A stretch of 64,000 nt of DNA from Pseudomonas koreensis (GCF_025447595.1 NZ_JAOEJU010000016.1:87244-151243), one strand, 5' to 3'. Shown: positions 42,842 to 52,415, counted from the first letter of the stretch. A program made the numbers and translations. Notes: generated from the letters alone by a model not told the origin.

Positions 42842-43900
42842 ATGGACGACAACAAGAAGAAAGCCTTGGCTGCGGCCCTGGGTCAGATCGAACGTCAATT
42901 CGGCAAGGGTGCCGTAATGCGTATGGGCGATCAGGACCGTCAGGCGATCCCATCCATCTCCACCGGCTCTCTGGGTCTGGACATCGCACTCGGCATCGGC
43001 GGCCTGCCAAAAGGTCGTATCGTTGAAATCTACGGTCCTGAATCTTCCGGTAAAACCACACTGACGCTGTCCGTGATCGCCCAGGCTCAAAAAGCCGGCG
43101 CGACCTGCGCCTTCGTCGACGCCGAACACGCCCTCGACCCTGAGTACGCCGGCAAACTGGGCGTCAACGTCGACGACCTGCTGGTTTCCCAGCCGGACAC
43201 CGGCGAACAGGCCCTGGAAATCACCGACATGCTGGTGCGCTCCAATGCCGTTGACGTGATCATCGTCGACTCCGTGGCTGCCCTGGTACCGAAGGCTGAA
43301 ATCGAAGGCGAAATGGGTGACATGCACGTGGGCCTGCAAGCCCGTCTGATGTCCCAGGCGCTGCGTAAAATCACCGGTAACATCAAGAACGCCAACTGCC
43401 TGGTGATCTTCATCAACCAGATCCGCATGAAAATCGGCGTGATGTTCGGTAGCCCGGAAACCACCACCGGTGGTAACGCGCTGAAGTTCTACGCCTCGGT
43501 TCGTCTCGACATCCGCCGTACCGGCGCGGTGAAGGAAGGCGACGAAGTGGTCGGCAGCGAAACCCGCGTCAAGGTTGTCAAGAACAAGGTGGCTTCGCCG
43601 TTCCGTCAGGCCGAGTTCCAGATTCTCTACGGCAAGGGTATTTACCTGAACGGCGAGATGATCGACCTGGGCGTACTGCACGGTTTCGTCGAGAAGTCCG
43701 GCGCTTGGTATGCCTACGAAGGCACCAAGATCGGTCAGGGCAAGGCCAACTCGGCCAAGTTCCTGGCGGACAACCCGGAAGTCGCGGCCAAGCTCGAGAA
43801 GCAACTGCGTGACAAACTGCTGTCGCCAGCCGTGATCGCTGACTCCAAGGCTTCTGCGGTCAAAGAGACCGAAGACGACCTGGCTGACGCTGATATCTGA
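42842..43900 (+). CDS. recA: Recombinase RecA
   Basis: A 352-aa recombinase and SOS co-protease. Walker A GPESSGKTT, the NQIRMKIGVMFGSPETTTGG loop L2 region. ATG 42842 follows GAGGAC. RecA is the likely trigger for cleavage of the repressor at 7461. recX follows 8 nt later. Confidence 0.98.
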   Translation: MDDNKKKALAAALGQIERQFGKGAVMRMGDQDRQAIPSISTGSLGLDIALGIGGLPKGRIVEIYGPESSGKTTLTLSVIAQAQKAGATCAFVDAEHALDPEYAGKLGVNVDDLLVSQPDTGEQALEITDMLVRSNAVDVIIVDSVAALVPKAEIEGEMGDMHVGLQARLMSQALRKITGNIKNANCLVIFINQIRMKIGVMFGSPETTTGGNALKFYASVRLDIRRTGAVKEGDEVVGSETRVKVVKNKVASPFRQAEFQILYGKGIYLNGEMIDLGVLHGFVEKSGAWYAYEGTKIGQGKANSAKFLADNPEVAAKLEKQLRDKLLSPAVIADSKASAVKETEDDLADADI

Positions 43901-43908
43901 TTGCACCG

Positions 43909-44379
43909 ATGACAACCGCCGTACTCGATACCCTCGTCGCGGTGCGGCGAACCGCCATGGACCTGCTCGCACGTCGCGAGCACGGTCGAGTCGAGCTGAC
44001 GCGCAAACTGCGTCAGCGTGGCGCTCCCCCCGAGATGATCGAAACAGCCCTCGACCGTTTGACGGAAGAAGGGCTGCTTTCCGAAGCCCGTTATCTTGAA
44101 AGCTTTGTTTCCTATCGCGCCCGCTCCGGTTACGGCCCACTGCGGATTCGCGAAGAATTGAGCCAGCGCGGTTTGCAACGCGCCGATATCGAACTCGCCC
44201 TGCGCGAGAGCGGTATCAACTGGCAGGAGCAGCTAACGGACACGTGGCAACGGAAGTTCTCCGGACAGCTTCCCATCGACGCCAAAGAGAGGGCCAAACA
44301 AGGGCGCTTTCTGGCATACAGGGGATTCTCGATGGAGATGATCAACCGCTTGTTCAGCGGTAGAGGAATGGACGATTAA
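43909..44379 (+). CDS. recX: RecX, regulator of RecA
   Basis: A 156-aa helical-repeat protein that limits RecA filament growth. RREHGRVELTRKLRQRG and the FVSYRARSGYGPLRIREELS motif are typical. Co-transcribed with recA. Confidence 0.95.
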   Translation: MTTAVLDTLVAVRRTAMDLLARREHGRVELTRKLRQRGAPPEMIETALDRLTEEGLLSEARYLESFVSYRARSGYGPLRIREELSQRGLQRADIELALRESGINWQEQLTDTWQRKFSGQLPIDAKERAKQGRFLAYRGFSMEMINRLFSGRGMDD

Positions 44380-44397
44380 ATTGCTCCAGCTTCAATC

Positions 44398-44441
44398 AAA
44401 AAAAACGGCCCGCTATTTCGATAGCGGGCCGTTTTTTTTTT
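44398..44441. terminator. Bidirectional terminator between recX and the LOG-family gene
   Basis: ACGGCCCGCTAT-TTCG-ATAGCGGGCCGT with A-run before and ten T after; serves both converging genes. Confidence 0.93.
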
Positions 44442-44445
44442 GCCT

Positions 44446-45564
44446 TCACGTTACCTTCGACGGTTCGCGGGTGCGTTGCGCGGTCCGGGGTTTTGACTGG
44501 GCCCAGTTTTCCGGCAGGTTGATGTAGTCCACCAGCTCCCGCAGACGCCCGTGATCCCGGGCGTTGAAGGCGAATGCCAGGCGCGTCAGGTGACTGAATT
44601 GAGCTTCGTCGTGCTCTTCGCCGGCATAGGCGTGTTGATGGAACTGGTCGCTCAGGCACAGATCGGCAAACGCTTCCTGCATATGGTCGAGGGCCTGATC
44701 GCTCAGCTTGTGGTTCATGCGAATGACAAACTGGCGCTTGAGCCAGCGGCTGGAGTGGAAGTTGCCGTAGAACTGGTTGATCTGCTCCACCGCCTCTTCA
44801 ACGTTGTAGACCAGGCGTACCAGCTTCAGGTCGGTCGGCAGAATGTAGCGGTTTTCCTCCAGTTGCTGACGGATGAAGTCCAGCGCACCTTGCCAGAAAG
44901 TGCCGCCCGGTGCGTCCAGCAGCACCACTGGCACCAAGGGGCTTTTGCCGGTCTGGATCAGCGTGAGCACTTCCAGCGCTTCGTCCAGGGTGCCGAACCC
45001 GCCTGGGCACAACACCAGCGCATCGGCTTCCTTGACGAAGAACAGTTTGCGGGTGAAGAAAAAATGGAACGGCAGCAGGTTATTGGTGCCGTCCACGGTG
45101 GGGTTGGCATGTTGTTCGAAGGGCAGGGTGATGTTGAATCCCAGGCTGTGATCGCGGCCGGCGCCTTCATGGGCGGCGGCCATGATCCCGCCGCCGGCAC
45201 CGGTGATGACCATCATGTTCGAGCGGGCCAGCGATGCCCCGAGTTCACGAGCCATGGCGTAAAGGGGATGTTCGACCGGTGTGCGGGCCGAGCCGAATAC
45301 CGTGACCTTGCGTCGCCCCTTGAACTGTTCAAGTGTGCGAAAGGCCTGCTCCAGTTCGCGCAGGGCCTGCAGGGTGATCTTGGCATTCCAGCGATTGTGG
45401 TCTTCCTGGGCCATGCGCAGCACGGTCAGGATCATGTCGCGGTAAATGGGGGAATTCGGGCTGTTGGGTGATACCAGGTTGAGTTGTTCTTCGACCTTGC
45501 TGATGAGGTCGTGGCCGCTTTCCTGAAAATGACGGCTGAGCAGGTCATTCGGTTGGTAAGGCAT
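44446..45564 (-). CDS. LOG-family protein (Rossmann-fold nucleotide hydrolase)
   Basis: A 372-aa protein. The central 200 residues carry VITGAGGGIMAAAHEGAG and LVLCPGGFGTLDEALEVL (PGGFGTxxE), the lysine-decarboxylase-like/LOG motif of phosphoribohydrolases. N- and C-terminal extensions (about 90 and 100 aa) make it longer than plant-type LOG. Substrate not predictable; some relatives cleave nucleoside monophosphates. Confidence 0.82.
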   Translation of the reverse strand: MPYQPNDLLSRHFQESGHDLISKVEEQLNLVSPNSPNSPIYRDMILTVLRMAQEDHNRWNAKITLQALRELEQAFRTLEQFKGRRKVTVFGSARTPVEHPLYAMARELGASLARSNMMVITGAGGGIMAAAHEGAGRDHSLGFNITLPFEQHANPTVDGTNNLLPFHFFFTRKLFFVKEADALVLCPGGFGTLDEALEVLTLIQTGKSPLVPVVLLDAPGGTFWQGALDFIRQQLEENRYILPTDLKLVRLVYNVEEAVEQINQFYGNFHSSRWLKRQFVIRMNHKLSDQALDHMQEAFADLCLSDQFHQHAYAGEEHDEAQFSHLTRLAFAFNARDHGRLRELVDYINLPENWAQSKPRTAQRTREPSKVT

Positions 45565-45917
45565 GCAACTTCTCCTTCTGCACAGAGCTTTCGGCCCTGA
45601 CGTGCGGCGTCAGTGCCGCGCTGCAAGAAAACAAACAGCCGGCAGCTCCTTTCCTGCCGTTAGAAAAATGATCGGGAATACGTTTAATCTAGACCCTCAA
45701 AGCATTTTTCGCTCATTGAGCATTACGCCGCAAAGTCTTTGCTGGCAACCGCTTATTGTTGCTTTGCGAAGTGTTTTCACCGCTCGTCCGATGCCACGTC
45801 GAGGGTCGAATGCTCTGATTTACTAAGTTAAAGGCGCCGTACGACAACTTTGCGTCAACGACCGTACGCAAGGTGCACGCTATTCAAGGATTTGCGGGTG
45901 GCATGGAGGCAGGACAC
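45565..45917. other. 353-nt intergenic region, no gene seen
   Basis: Between divergent genes. I see a small inverted repeat (CGGCAG...CTGCCG near 45639-45660) and AT-rich stretches suitable for promoters, but no RNA gene or conserved frame. Confidence 0.5.
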
Positions 45918-46112
45918 ATGACCAGAGTCATTCTGGAGATCGATACGCAGCTGTATCGGTTGTTGAAAGCATCGGCCGAGACCAACCATGTCAGTCTCGA
46001 AGAGGAGTGCTGCCAACGCCTGGCGGGAGGGGATCGCCGCTCGCGTTACTTGCAGGCCTTGCTGGCCGAACTGCGCGCCGAGGATGAACAGCGGCGCGCG
46101 ACGTCGCGATGA
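45918..46112 (+). CDS. Small hypothetical protein, possibly ribbon-helix-helix
   Basis: A 64-aa protein. Start at ATG 45918 (GGAGG about 10 nt upstream). TRVILEIDTQLYRLLKASAE followed by HVSLEEECCQRL has the strand-helix-helix pattern of Arc/MetJ-type DNA-binding proteins. No partner toxin is adjacent. Function unknown. Confidence 0.6.
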   Translation: MTRVILEIDTQLYRLLKASAETNHVSLEEECCQRLAGGDRRSRYLQALLAELRAEDEQRRATSR

Positions 46113-46538
46113 TTATTTCTTCTTCGCCGGAGCCGCTTTCGGGCAATCCGATTCCTGGTAGCTGGCGGAGCCGATCGCCTTGTTGCTTTTCACTTCGGTG
46201 AAGTCGTAACGCATGATCGCGCCCTTGGCCATCAGCTTGCGGTACGACGGGTTGTTGCAGACCGAGGCGCCCAGCTGGAAATACACGGCTTTGGGATCGG
46301 CGCGCATTTTGTCGGCGTGGCTCTTTTGCACGCTCAGGTGGTTGACCAGCGTGGTGCCTTCGACGGTGTAGCCCTGATCAAGAATGTCTTCGTTGATCGC
46401 CCGTGGCGTGCCGACGCTGCTTTGTGCGGCGACATTGCGCAGCTCTCGGTTCAGATTCTGCTCACTCAGGGATGCAGCCTGAGCGCTGAAGGACGAGGCC
46501 AGCAGAATGGCAGCGGTGGGAACGATAAGGCGCAGCAT
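46113..46538 (-). CDS. PA3611-like exported protein
   Basis: A 141-aa protein with a signal peptide (MLRLIVPTAAILLASSFSAQ, AQA/A). The mature part has SSVGTPRAINEDILDQGYTV and two Cys (VCNNPS; ESDCPKA). It fits the PA3611 quorum-sensing-regulated virulence-factor family, and PA3611 is also near recA in P. aeruginosa. Ends in PAKKK. Role unknown. Confidence 0.75.
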   Translation of the reverse strand: MLRLIVPTAAILLASSFSAQAASLSEQNLNRELRNVAAQSSVGTPRAINEDILDQGYTVEGTTLVNHLSVQKSHADKMRADPKAVYFQLGASVCNNPSYRKLMAKGAIMRYDFTEVKSNKAIGSASYQESDCPKAAPAKKK

Positions 46539-46727
46539 GAAACTCTCCTGGTTCAGTGACTGGTGGTTCGACCAGCCACGTGACTGTGCGTTCAGTGGCG
46601 GCGAATTATAGGGGAGCCGGTCGGGAGGGTACAGGCTTGTGCCCGTCGCTCTGGTAAACTGCCGCCCTTTATTGCCCTGCCGAGTGTCGTTCGTGTCGAG
46701 TTTTCCTGTCTGCCGGTGCCGCCTGCG

Positions 46728-47471
46728 ATGAATCATGCCCCCAACGCCGTGGCCCGCCTGCGCGATCAGCGCGAGGACGAAGGCATCAAGCCGATCCAGG
46801 CCCGTGGTTTTCGCTCCCCGCGCTGCCGCGATTGCCGGGTGATCATCAGCCATTGCCTGTGCGCCTGGCGGCCAACCGTCGATACGCGTTCGGGTGTTTG
46901 CCTGATCATGACCGGCAAGGAAGTGTTCAAACCCAGCAATACCGGCTGGTTGATCGCCGACATCGTGCGTGACAACCATGCCTTCATCTGGTCTCGGACC
47001 GAGCCCGACGAACAACTGCTGGCGCTGCTGAGCGACCCGCAATGGCAGCCGTATCTGGTGTTTCCCGGCGAGTACGTCGAGCCTTCGCGGGTCACCAACA
47101 CCGTCAATCTCGATCGCAGCAAGCGTCCGTTGTTCATCTTGCTGGACGCGACCTGGACCGAAGCCCGGAAGATTTTCCGCAAGAGCCCGTATTTCGACCG
47201 TTTACCGATCCTGAGCCTGTTGCCCGACAAGCTGTCGCGCTATCGCCTGCGCCGCTCGACCCGCAGCGAGCACCTGTGCACCGCCGAAGTGGCGGCGCTG
47301 TGCCTGGAACTGGCCGGCGATTCGGACGCGGCGTCGGCGCTGGATGCCTATTTCGATGTGTTCAGCCAGCATTACCTGGGGGCCAAGCAGCAACTGGACG
47401 TCAATGTGTCGACGCCGGCCCACGCTGAATTGCTGCCCTATATCCGAAACGCGGCACCAGTGCCGGCCTGA
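46728..47471 (+). CDS. tapT: tRNA-uridine aminocarboxypropyltransferase (DTW domain)
   Basis: A 247-aa protein that adds the acp group to uridine 47 of tRNA in TapT enzymes. Zn-binding cysteines in RSPRCRDCRVIISHCLC; family DTW-like core LLDATWTEARKIFRKSPY and LRRSTRSEHLCTAEVAAL. ATG 46728 preferred to GTG 46716. Confidence 0.85.
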   Translation: MNHAPNAVARLRDQREDEGIKPIQARGFRSPRCRDCRVIISHCLCAWRPTVDTRSGVCLIMTGKEVFKPSNTGWLIADIVRDNHAFIWSRTEPDEQLLALLSDPQWQPYLVFPGEYVEPSRVTNTVNLDRSKRPLFILLDATWTEARKIFRKSPYFDRLPILSLLPDKLSRYRLRRSTRSEHLCTAEVAALCLELAGDSDAASALDAYFDVFSQHYLGAKQQLDVNVSTPAHAELLPYIRNAAPVPA

Positions 47472-47695
47472 TCCTGGCCCATACTGCTAAAGCAGTGGCC
47501 GTGCGGCTTGACCACCTAGGCTTCGCTGGTCATGCTTGGCGCCGATTGGGGTGCGGCCAAGGTTTGAAACGCCGTTTTTGTTCGTGATTGGCGTTGAACG
47601 TGCCCCTGTGGATGCCGCTGCCGGGCGGTATCTGGATTTGCTTTGGCACGGCCCGAATGCGCGGGCCGGCCATCAAAAACAGGATCATTTGAAAA

Positions 47696-48346
47696 ATGGC
47701 CACATACGACATCCTGATTGCCGATGATCACCCTCTTTTTCGTAGCGCACTGCATCACGCGGTGACGATGGGCCTTGGCCCGGATATACGCATGGTGGAG
47801 GTGGCGAGCATCGCCGAACTGGAAGCCCGCCTGACCGAAAAGGCTGACTGGGATCTGGTGCTGCTGGACCTGAACATGCCGGGCGCTTTCGGGTTTTCCG
47901 GGCTGGTGATGCTGCGCGGCCAATACCCGCAGATTCCGGTGGTGATGGTTTCGGCCCAGGAAGAAGCCTCGGTGATGGTCAAGTCCCGGGAGTTCGGCGC
48001 CAGTGGTTTCATTCCCAAGTCCAGCGACCTCAGCGTGATTCAGGAAGCGGTGCGCAAAGTGCTGGATGGCGATGTGTTCTGGCCGCCCCAGGCGTTCGAA
48101 GCCGTCAGCGTTTCGGATGAAGCCAAAGCCGCCAGCGATGGCCTTGCGAGCCTGACGCCGCAGCAGTTCCGGGTGTTGACCATGGTTTGCGAAGGGTTGC
48201 TGAACAAGCAGATCGCCTACGAGCTGAGTGTGTCCGAAGCGACCATCAAGGCCCACGTCACGGCGATTTTTCGCAAGTTGAACGTGCGGACCCGGACCCA
48301 GGCAGCTTTACTGCTGCAACAACTTGAGTCAATTCCGAGCCAGTAA
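47696..48346 (+). CDS. erdR: LuxR-type response regulator, ErdR-like
   Basis: A 216-aa response regulator: receiver domain with acidic pocket (IADDHPLF) and phospho-acceptor Asp in LVLLDLNMPG; C-terminal LuxR HTH (SLTPQQFRVLTMVCEGLLNK, SEATIKAHVTAIFRKL). Placement directly before dgkA matches PA3604 (ErdR) of P. aeruginosa, which controls ethanol/acetate oxidation. No sensor kinase adjacent. Confidence 0.85.
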   Translation: MATYDILIADDHPLFRSALHHAVTMGLGPDIRMVEVASIAELEARLTEKADWDLVLLDLNMPGAFGFSGLVMLRGQYPQIPVVMVSAQEEASVMVKSREFGASGFIPKSSDLSVIQEAVRKVLDGDVFWPPQAFEAVSVSDEAKAASDGLASLTPQQFRVLTMVCEGLLNKQIAYELSVSEATIKAHVTAIFRKLNVRTRTQAALLLQQLESIPSQ

Positions 48347-48421
48347 GCACTGGCGTCTTCACGCTTTTTTGACTTTCGTTGCTCTAGCTTTCCCACTTCT
48401 TTTTGGTCGGTTATCTACTTT

Positions 48422-48784
48422 ATGTCACCTTTCAAGGGCCAGACGGGCCTGAAACGCATCCTCAACGCTTCCGGTTACTCGCTGGACGGCCTGCGCGCCG
48501 CCTTCACCGGCGAAGCTGCATTCCGCCAGTTGGTGCTGCTAAACGTGGTGCTGATTCCGCTGACGTTTTTCCTCAATGTCAGCCGGGTCGAGCAGGCGTT
48601 GCTGATCGCCGTGTGCCTGCTGGCGCTGATCGTCGAGCTGTTGAATTCGGCGGTGGAGGCGGCCATTGACCGCATCTCGCTGGAGTTGCACCCGCTGTCC
48701 AAGAACGCCAAGGACATGGGCAGTGCCGCGCAATTCGTGGCACTGAGCATGATCGCCCTGGTGTGGGCGGTGATTCTGCTTTAA
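48422..48784 (+). CDS. dgkA: Diacylglycerol kinase
   Basis: A 120-aa inner-membrane enzyme that recycles diacylglycerol to phosphatidate. Three membrane helices and the family signature VELLNSAVEAAIDRISLE. End overlaps the finR end by 4 nt (converging). Confidence 0.95.
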   Translation: MSPFKGQTGLKRILNASGYSLDGLRAAFTGEAAFRQLVLLNVVLIPLTFFLNVSRVEQALLIAVCLLALIVELLNSAVEAAIDRISLELHPLSKNAKDMGSAAQFVALSMIALVWAVILL

Positions 48785-49707
48785 GCGATGCTCGGCAGGA
48801 CGATCTCGTCGCTGCGCTGGACCCCGGCGGTGAAGGCGCGGCACAGGTCGAGGAATTCGCGCATGGCAGAGGTCTGGTACTTCTGCTTGTGCCAGATGAA
48901 GTAGAACTGCCGCGCCAGATCCAGATCCGGTGTCTCCACCGGCACCAGGCTGCCGCGACGGAAGGCATCACGCAGTGCCAGACGCGAAATACAGCCAATC
49001 CCCAGACCTGATTCCACGGCGCGCTTGATCGCTTCGGTGTGTTCCAGTTCCAGCCGGATGTTCAGCGCACTGCGGTGATGACGCATCGCCTGATCGAAGG
49101 TCAGGCGCGTCCCCGAACCCTGTTCCCGCAAAATCCACGCTTCATGGGTCAGTTCCTCCATAGTCGCGCTGCCGCGTTTGGCCAAAGGATGCTGCGGGGC
49201 GCAGAACACCACCAGTTCATCCTCGACCCAGCTCTGTACTTCGATGTCAGGGTGGCTGCAATCGCCTTCGATTAGACCCAGATCAATTTCGTAATGAGCC
49301 ACTTGTTGCACGATATTGGCAGTGTTCTGCACATGCAGCTTCACCTGGCTTTCGGGGTGGCGCTGCATGAAACCGCCGATCAGCAGGGTCGCCAGGTAAT
49401 TGCCGATGGTCAGGGTCGCGCCCACCGACAGCGAGCCGAAACCGGATTTACCGTTGAGCAGGTCCTCGATTTCCTTGGCCTGATCGAGCATGGCCACCGC
49501 TTGCGGCAACAACTGTTTGCCGAGGGCGTTGAGGCTCAGGCGTTTGCCGGCGCGGTCGAACAGCTGGCAGCTGGACTGGCGCTCCAGTTCGGTGATGGAA
49601 GTGCTGGCGGCCGATTGCGACAGGTTGAGCAGACCCGCTGCACGGGACACGCTCTCCTGCTGGGCGACAGCGACGAAGACTTGCAGTTGACGAAGAGTAA
49701 ATCGCAT
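48781..49707 (-). CDS. finR: LysR-type regulator FinR
   Basis: A 308-aa LysR regulator. N-terminal winged HTH (RFTLRQLQVFVAVAQQESVS; RAAGLLNLSQSAASTSITEL). Start at ATG 49707, as the 34 residues upstream fall in the promoter region. Divergent from fpr, as for PA3398/PA3397; FinR activates fpr in P. putida under superoxide or iron-related stress. Confidence 0.88.
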   Translation of the reverse strand: MRFTLRQLQVFVAVAQQESVSRAAGLLNLSQSAASTSITELERQSSCQLFDRAGKRLSLNALGKQLLPQAVAMLDQAKEIEDLLNGKSGFGSLSVGATLTIGNYLATLLIGGFMQRHPESQVKLHVQNTANIVQQVAHYEIDLGLIEGDCSHPDIEVQSWVEDELVVFCAPQHPLAKRGSATMEELTHEAWILREQGSGTRLTFDQAMRHHRSALNIRLELEHTEAIKRAVESGLGIGCISRLALRDAFRRGSLVPVETPDLDLARQFYFIWHKQKYQTSAMREFLDLCRAFTAGVQRSDEIVLPSIA

Positions 49708-49851
49708 ATCGATATAACCGATAACCCTTATCTTAATAATCCAGTTAACAGATATTGTCGGCGCTATTAGAATGCGATGCAATTGCGCACCGTCGGCATT
49801 CTTCAACACGAGCCGGGCAGGCGCAGATCAATCTCCAGGAGTCCCACGTAC
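49708..49851. promoter_or_regulatory. finR-fpr divergent promoter region
   Basis: 144 nt, AT-rich in the finR-proximal half (around 49710-49750), containing both promoters. LysR-type sites (T-N11-A) would be expected here; I cannot assign one with confidence. Confidence 0.45.
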
Positions 49852-50631
49852 ATGAGCAACATGAACCACGAGCGTGTCCTCAGTGTTCATCACTGGAACG
49901 ACACTCTGTTCAGCTTCAAGTGCACCCGCGATCCGGGCCTGCGCTTCGAGAACGGTCAGTTCGTGATGATCGGCCTGCAACAGCCAAACGGCCGCCCGCT
50001 TATGCGCGCTTACTCGATCGCCAGCCCGAACTGGGAAGAGCATCTCGAGTTCTTCAGCATCAAGGTGCAGGACGGTCCGCTGACCTCCCAGCTGCAGCAC
50101 CTGAAAGAAGGCGACGAGATCATCATCTCGAAAAAACCGACCGGCACCCTGGTGCTGGACGACCTGAACCCGGGCAAGCACCTGTACCTGCTGAGCACCG
50201 GCACCGGTCTGGCGCCGTTCATGAGCGTGATCCAGGACCCGGAAACCTACGAGCGCTTCGAGAAAGTGATCCTGGTTCACGGTGTTCGTTACGTCAACGA
50301 AGTCGCCTACCGCGAATTCATCACCGAGCATCTGCCGCAGAACGAGTTCTTCGGCGAAGCGCTGCGTGACAAGCTGATCTACTACCCGACCGTGACCCGC
50401 GAACCGTTCGAGAATCAGGGCCGTCTGACCGACCTGATGCGCAGCGGCAAGCTGTTCAGCGACATCGGCCTGCCACCGATCAACCCGCAGGACGACCGCG
50501 CGATGATCTGCGGCAGCCCGAGCATGCTCGACGAGACCAGCGAAGTGCTCGACAGCTTCGGCCTGAAGATCTCGGCGCGGATGCGCGAGCCGGGTGACTA
50601 CCTGATCGAGCGCGCATTCGTCGAGAAGTAA
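49852..50631 (+). CDS. fpr: Ferredoxin-NADP reductase
   Basis: A 259-aa FAD enzyme that exchanges electrons between NADPH and ferredoxin. FAD site RPLMRAYSIASP, NADP site LLSTGTGLAPFMSVI, C-terminal YLIERAFVEK. Start at ATG 49852 (CAGGAG upstream); the frame is open further up but lacks support. Confidence 0.95.
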   Translation: MSNMNHERVLSVHHWNDTLFSFKCTRDPGLRFENGQFVMIGLQQPNGRPLMRAYSIASPNWEEHLEFFSIKVQDGPLTSQLQHLKEGDEIIISKKPTGTLVLDDLNPGKHLYLLSTGTGLAPFMSVIQDPETYERFEKVILVHGVRYVNEVAYREFITEHLPQNEFFGEALRDKLIYYPTVTREPFENQGRLTDLMRSGKLFSDIGLPPINPQDDRAMICGSPSMLDETSEVLDSFGLKISARMREPGDYLIERAFVEK

Positions 50632-50645
50632 GCATATTCAAATCT

Positions 50646-50733
50646 GTGGGAGCGAGCTTGCTCGCGAATAAGGTGGAACATTCAGCAGTTATGTTGACTG
50701 ATACGCCGCCTTCGCGAGCAAGCTCGCTCCCAC
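50646..50733. repeat. REPIN after fpr
   Basis: Paired inverted REP copies (GTGGGAGCGAGCTTGCTCGC / complement), 88 nt. Confidence 0.92.
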
Positions 50734-50740
50734 ACAAAGA

Positions 50741-50776
50741 AGCCCGCGTTGCCTGAGAAGGCAACGCGGGCTTTTT
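50741..50776. terminator. Bidirectional terminator between fpr and trmO
   Basis: AGCCCGCGTTGCCT-GAG-AAGGCAACGCGGGCT then TTTTT; serves converging genes. Confidence 0.9.
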
Positions 50777-50788
50777 CGTTTCCGGGGG

Positions 50789-51496
50789 TCACGCCTCGGC
50801 GGGGATGACTTCCAGAACACGGATCTGCTCCGGCATCGGGTAATGCCAGCGCACGTCCAGATCCCAGAACTGCGCACCGTATTCGCGTTCGGGGGCGGGC
50901 GTTTGATACGCCGGACGCGGATCCTGAGCCAGGCATTGTTCAATCAACTCGACCAGCGGCTCGGCCAGACGCTGAGCGTGCGTGTGCGCCTGTTGCAGCG
51001 CCGCGTCCGTCCACTGCACGTCGATCAGATGCGGCGCGGCACTGGCGATGCTGTTGGAGGCGTCAGTAATGATGTCGGCGTACGGCACGTAAGGTTTGAT
51101 GTCGAGAATCGGCGTGCCGTCCAGCAGGTCGATGCCGGAGATGAACAGACGATTGGCCTCGACCTTGTCTAGCTTCACCACCGACTGGCCGATGCCGTTC
51201 GGCCGGTGCGTGGCGCGGGTGGCGAACACGCCCATGGACTTGTTGCCACCGAGGCGCGGAGGGCGGACTTTGAGACGCGGCTTGTCTTCCAGCGCCTGAT
51301 GAAACAGGAACAGCAGCCAGACATGACTGACCTGCTCCAGCCCCTGCACCGCATCGCCCTGATCGAACGGCGCCACCAGTTCCAGCACGCCACGGGCGGC
51401 GGGGGCCAGTTGTGGCTGGCGCGGGATGGCGAACTTCTCCTTGAAGCAGGAGCGGACGAAGCCGATGGGGGAGACGCTGTAAGTCATGGTTTGCAT
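50789..51496 (-). CDS. trmO: tRNA m6t6A methyltransferase TrmO
   Basis: A 235-aa TsaA/YaeB-family enzyme that N6-methylates t6A37 of tRNA-Thr. Signatures: SPIGFVRSCFKEKFAIPRQP, THRPNGIGQSVVKLD and the GIDLLDGTPILDIKPYVPYA core. ATG 51487 is an alternative start. Confidence 0.92.
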   Translation of the reverse strand: MQTMTYSVSPIGFVRSCFKEKFAIPRQPQLAPAARGVLELVAPFDQGDAVQGLEQVSHVWLLFLFHQALEDKPRLKVRPPRLGGNKSMGVFATRATHRPNGIGQSVVKLDKVEANRLFISGIDLLDGTPILDIKPYVPYADIITDASNSIASAAPHLIDVQWTDAALQQAHTHAQRLAEPLVELIEQCLAQDPRPAYQTPAPEREYGAQFWDLDVRWHYPMPEQIRVLEVIPAEA

Positions 51497-51563
51497 TCGA
51501 AGCGGAGCAGGGCGGGCATGATAACCCGGCAGGCTTCAGTCTGGTGCTGACAGATCTGGCCTC

Positions 51564-51629
51564 TTCGCGAGCAGGCTCGCTCCCACAGGGGGAGCGCATT
51601 CCAAATGTGGGAGCGAGCCTGCTCGCGAA
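51564..51629. repeat. Inverted REP pair in reversed orientation
   Basis: TTCGCGAGCAGGCTCGCTCC and GGAGCGAGCCTGCTCGCGAA with about 20 nt between. Here the GTGGG ends face each other, the opposite of the other copies in this window. Confidence 0.88.
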
Positions 51630-51644
51630 GGCCGCGCCGCTGAT

Positions 51645-52415
51645 CTACAGACTAAACCCGCCATCCAGCGGAATGATATTCCCGGTCATGTACGCCCCGG
51701 CGGTACTCGCCAGGCTGATTGCCAGCGCCGCCATCTCTTCCTCGCGGCCCCAGCGTTTCATCGGGATCAGCGCGGTGTCTTCGGCCAGCGCCTGTTGATC
51801 ACTGCCGATGTGCTGGGTCATCTTGCTCGGGAAGCGCCCCGGCGCAATCACATTGACATTGATGTGCTGGCTCACAAGCTCCCGGGCGAGAATTCGCGAC
51901 AGTTGATGCAGAGCTGCCTTGCTCGGCCCGTAGGCGTAGGCCTGTTCGCCGAAGGAAGAAATCCCCGCCACCGAGCCGATGTTGATGATTCGCGCTGGAT
52001 TGGCCGCCGACCCGGATTTGCGCAGCAACGGCAGAAACTGCTGGATGCAACTGAACACCGACGTCACGTTGAGCTGCATGACTTTCTCCCAGCCCTTGAC
52101 CGGGTAGCTCTCCAGCGGCGCGCCCCAGGTGGTGCCGGCGTTGTTCACCAGAATGTCCAGATGAGTGATCTGCTCACCCAACCGAGCGGCCAGCTCTTTC
52201 ACGCCTTCTTCCGTCGCCAGGTTCGCCGCTACGCCATGACAAGTGCCCAGAGCACTGAGTTCTTCAGCGGTTTGATGACAGGCTTCAGCGTCACGGGAGC
52301 AGACGTACACGCGGGCGCCGGCTTCGACATAAGCCTTGGCGATCATTTTGCCGATACCACGGGTGCCGCCGGTCACCAGAGCGGTGCGGCCTTGCAGGGA
52401 GAAATACGGATGCAT
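51645..52415 (-). CDS. rhlG: Short-chain dehydrogenase RhlG homologue
   Basis: A 256-aa NADPH-type SDR enzyme. Cofactor motif VTGGTRGIGKMIAKA, NNAGTTWG, catalytic Ser/Tyr/Lys in NIGSVAG and YAYGPSKAALHQL. Length and sequence (MHPYFSLQGRTALVTGG; MQLNVTSVFSCIQQFLPLLR) are very close to my recall of P. aeruginosa RhlG (a beta-ketoacyl reductase). The rhamnolipid genes are not here. Confidence 0.82.
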   Translation of the reverse strand: MHPYFSLQGRTALVTGGTRGIGKMIAKAYVEAGARVYVCSRDAEACHQTAEELSALGTCHGVAANLATEEGVKELAARLGEQITHLDILVNNAGTTWGAPLESYPVKGWEKVMQLNVTSVFSCIQQFLPLLRKSGSAANPARIINIGSVAGISSFGEQAYAYGPSKAALHQLSRILARELVSQHINVNVIAPGRFPSKMTQHIGSDQQALAEDTALIPMKRWGREEEMAALAISLASTAGAYMTGNIIPLDGGFSL

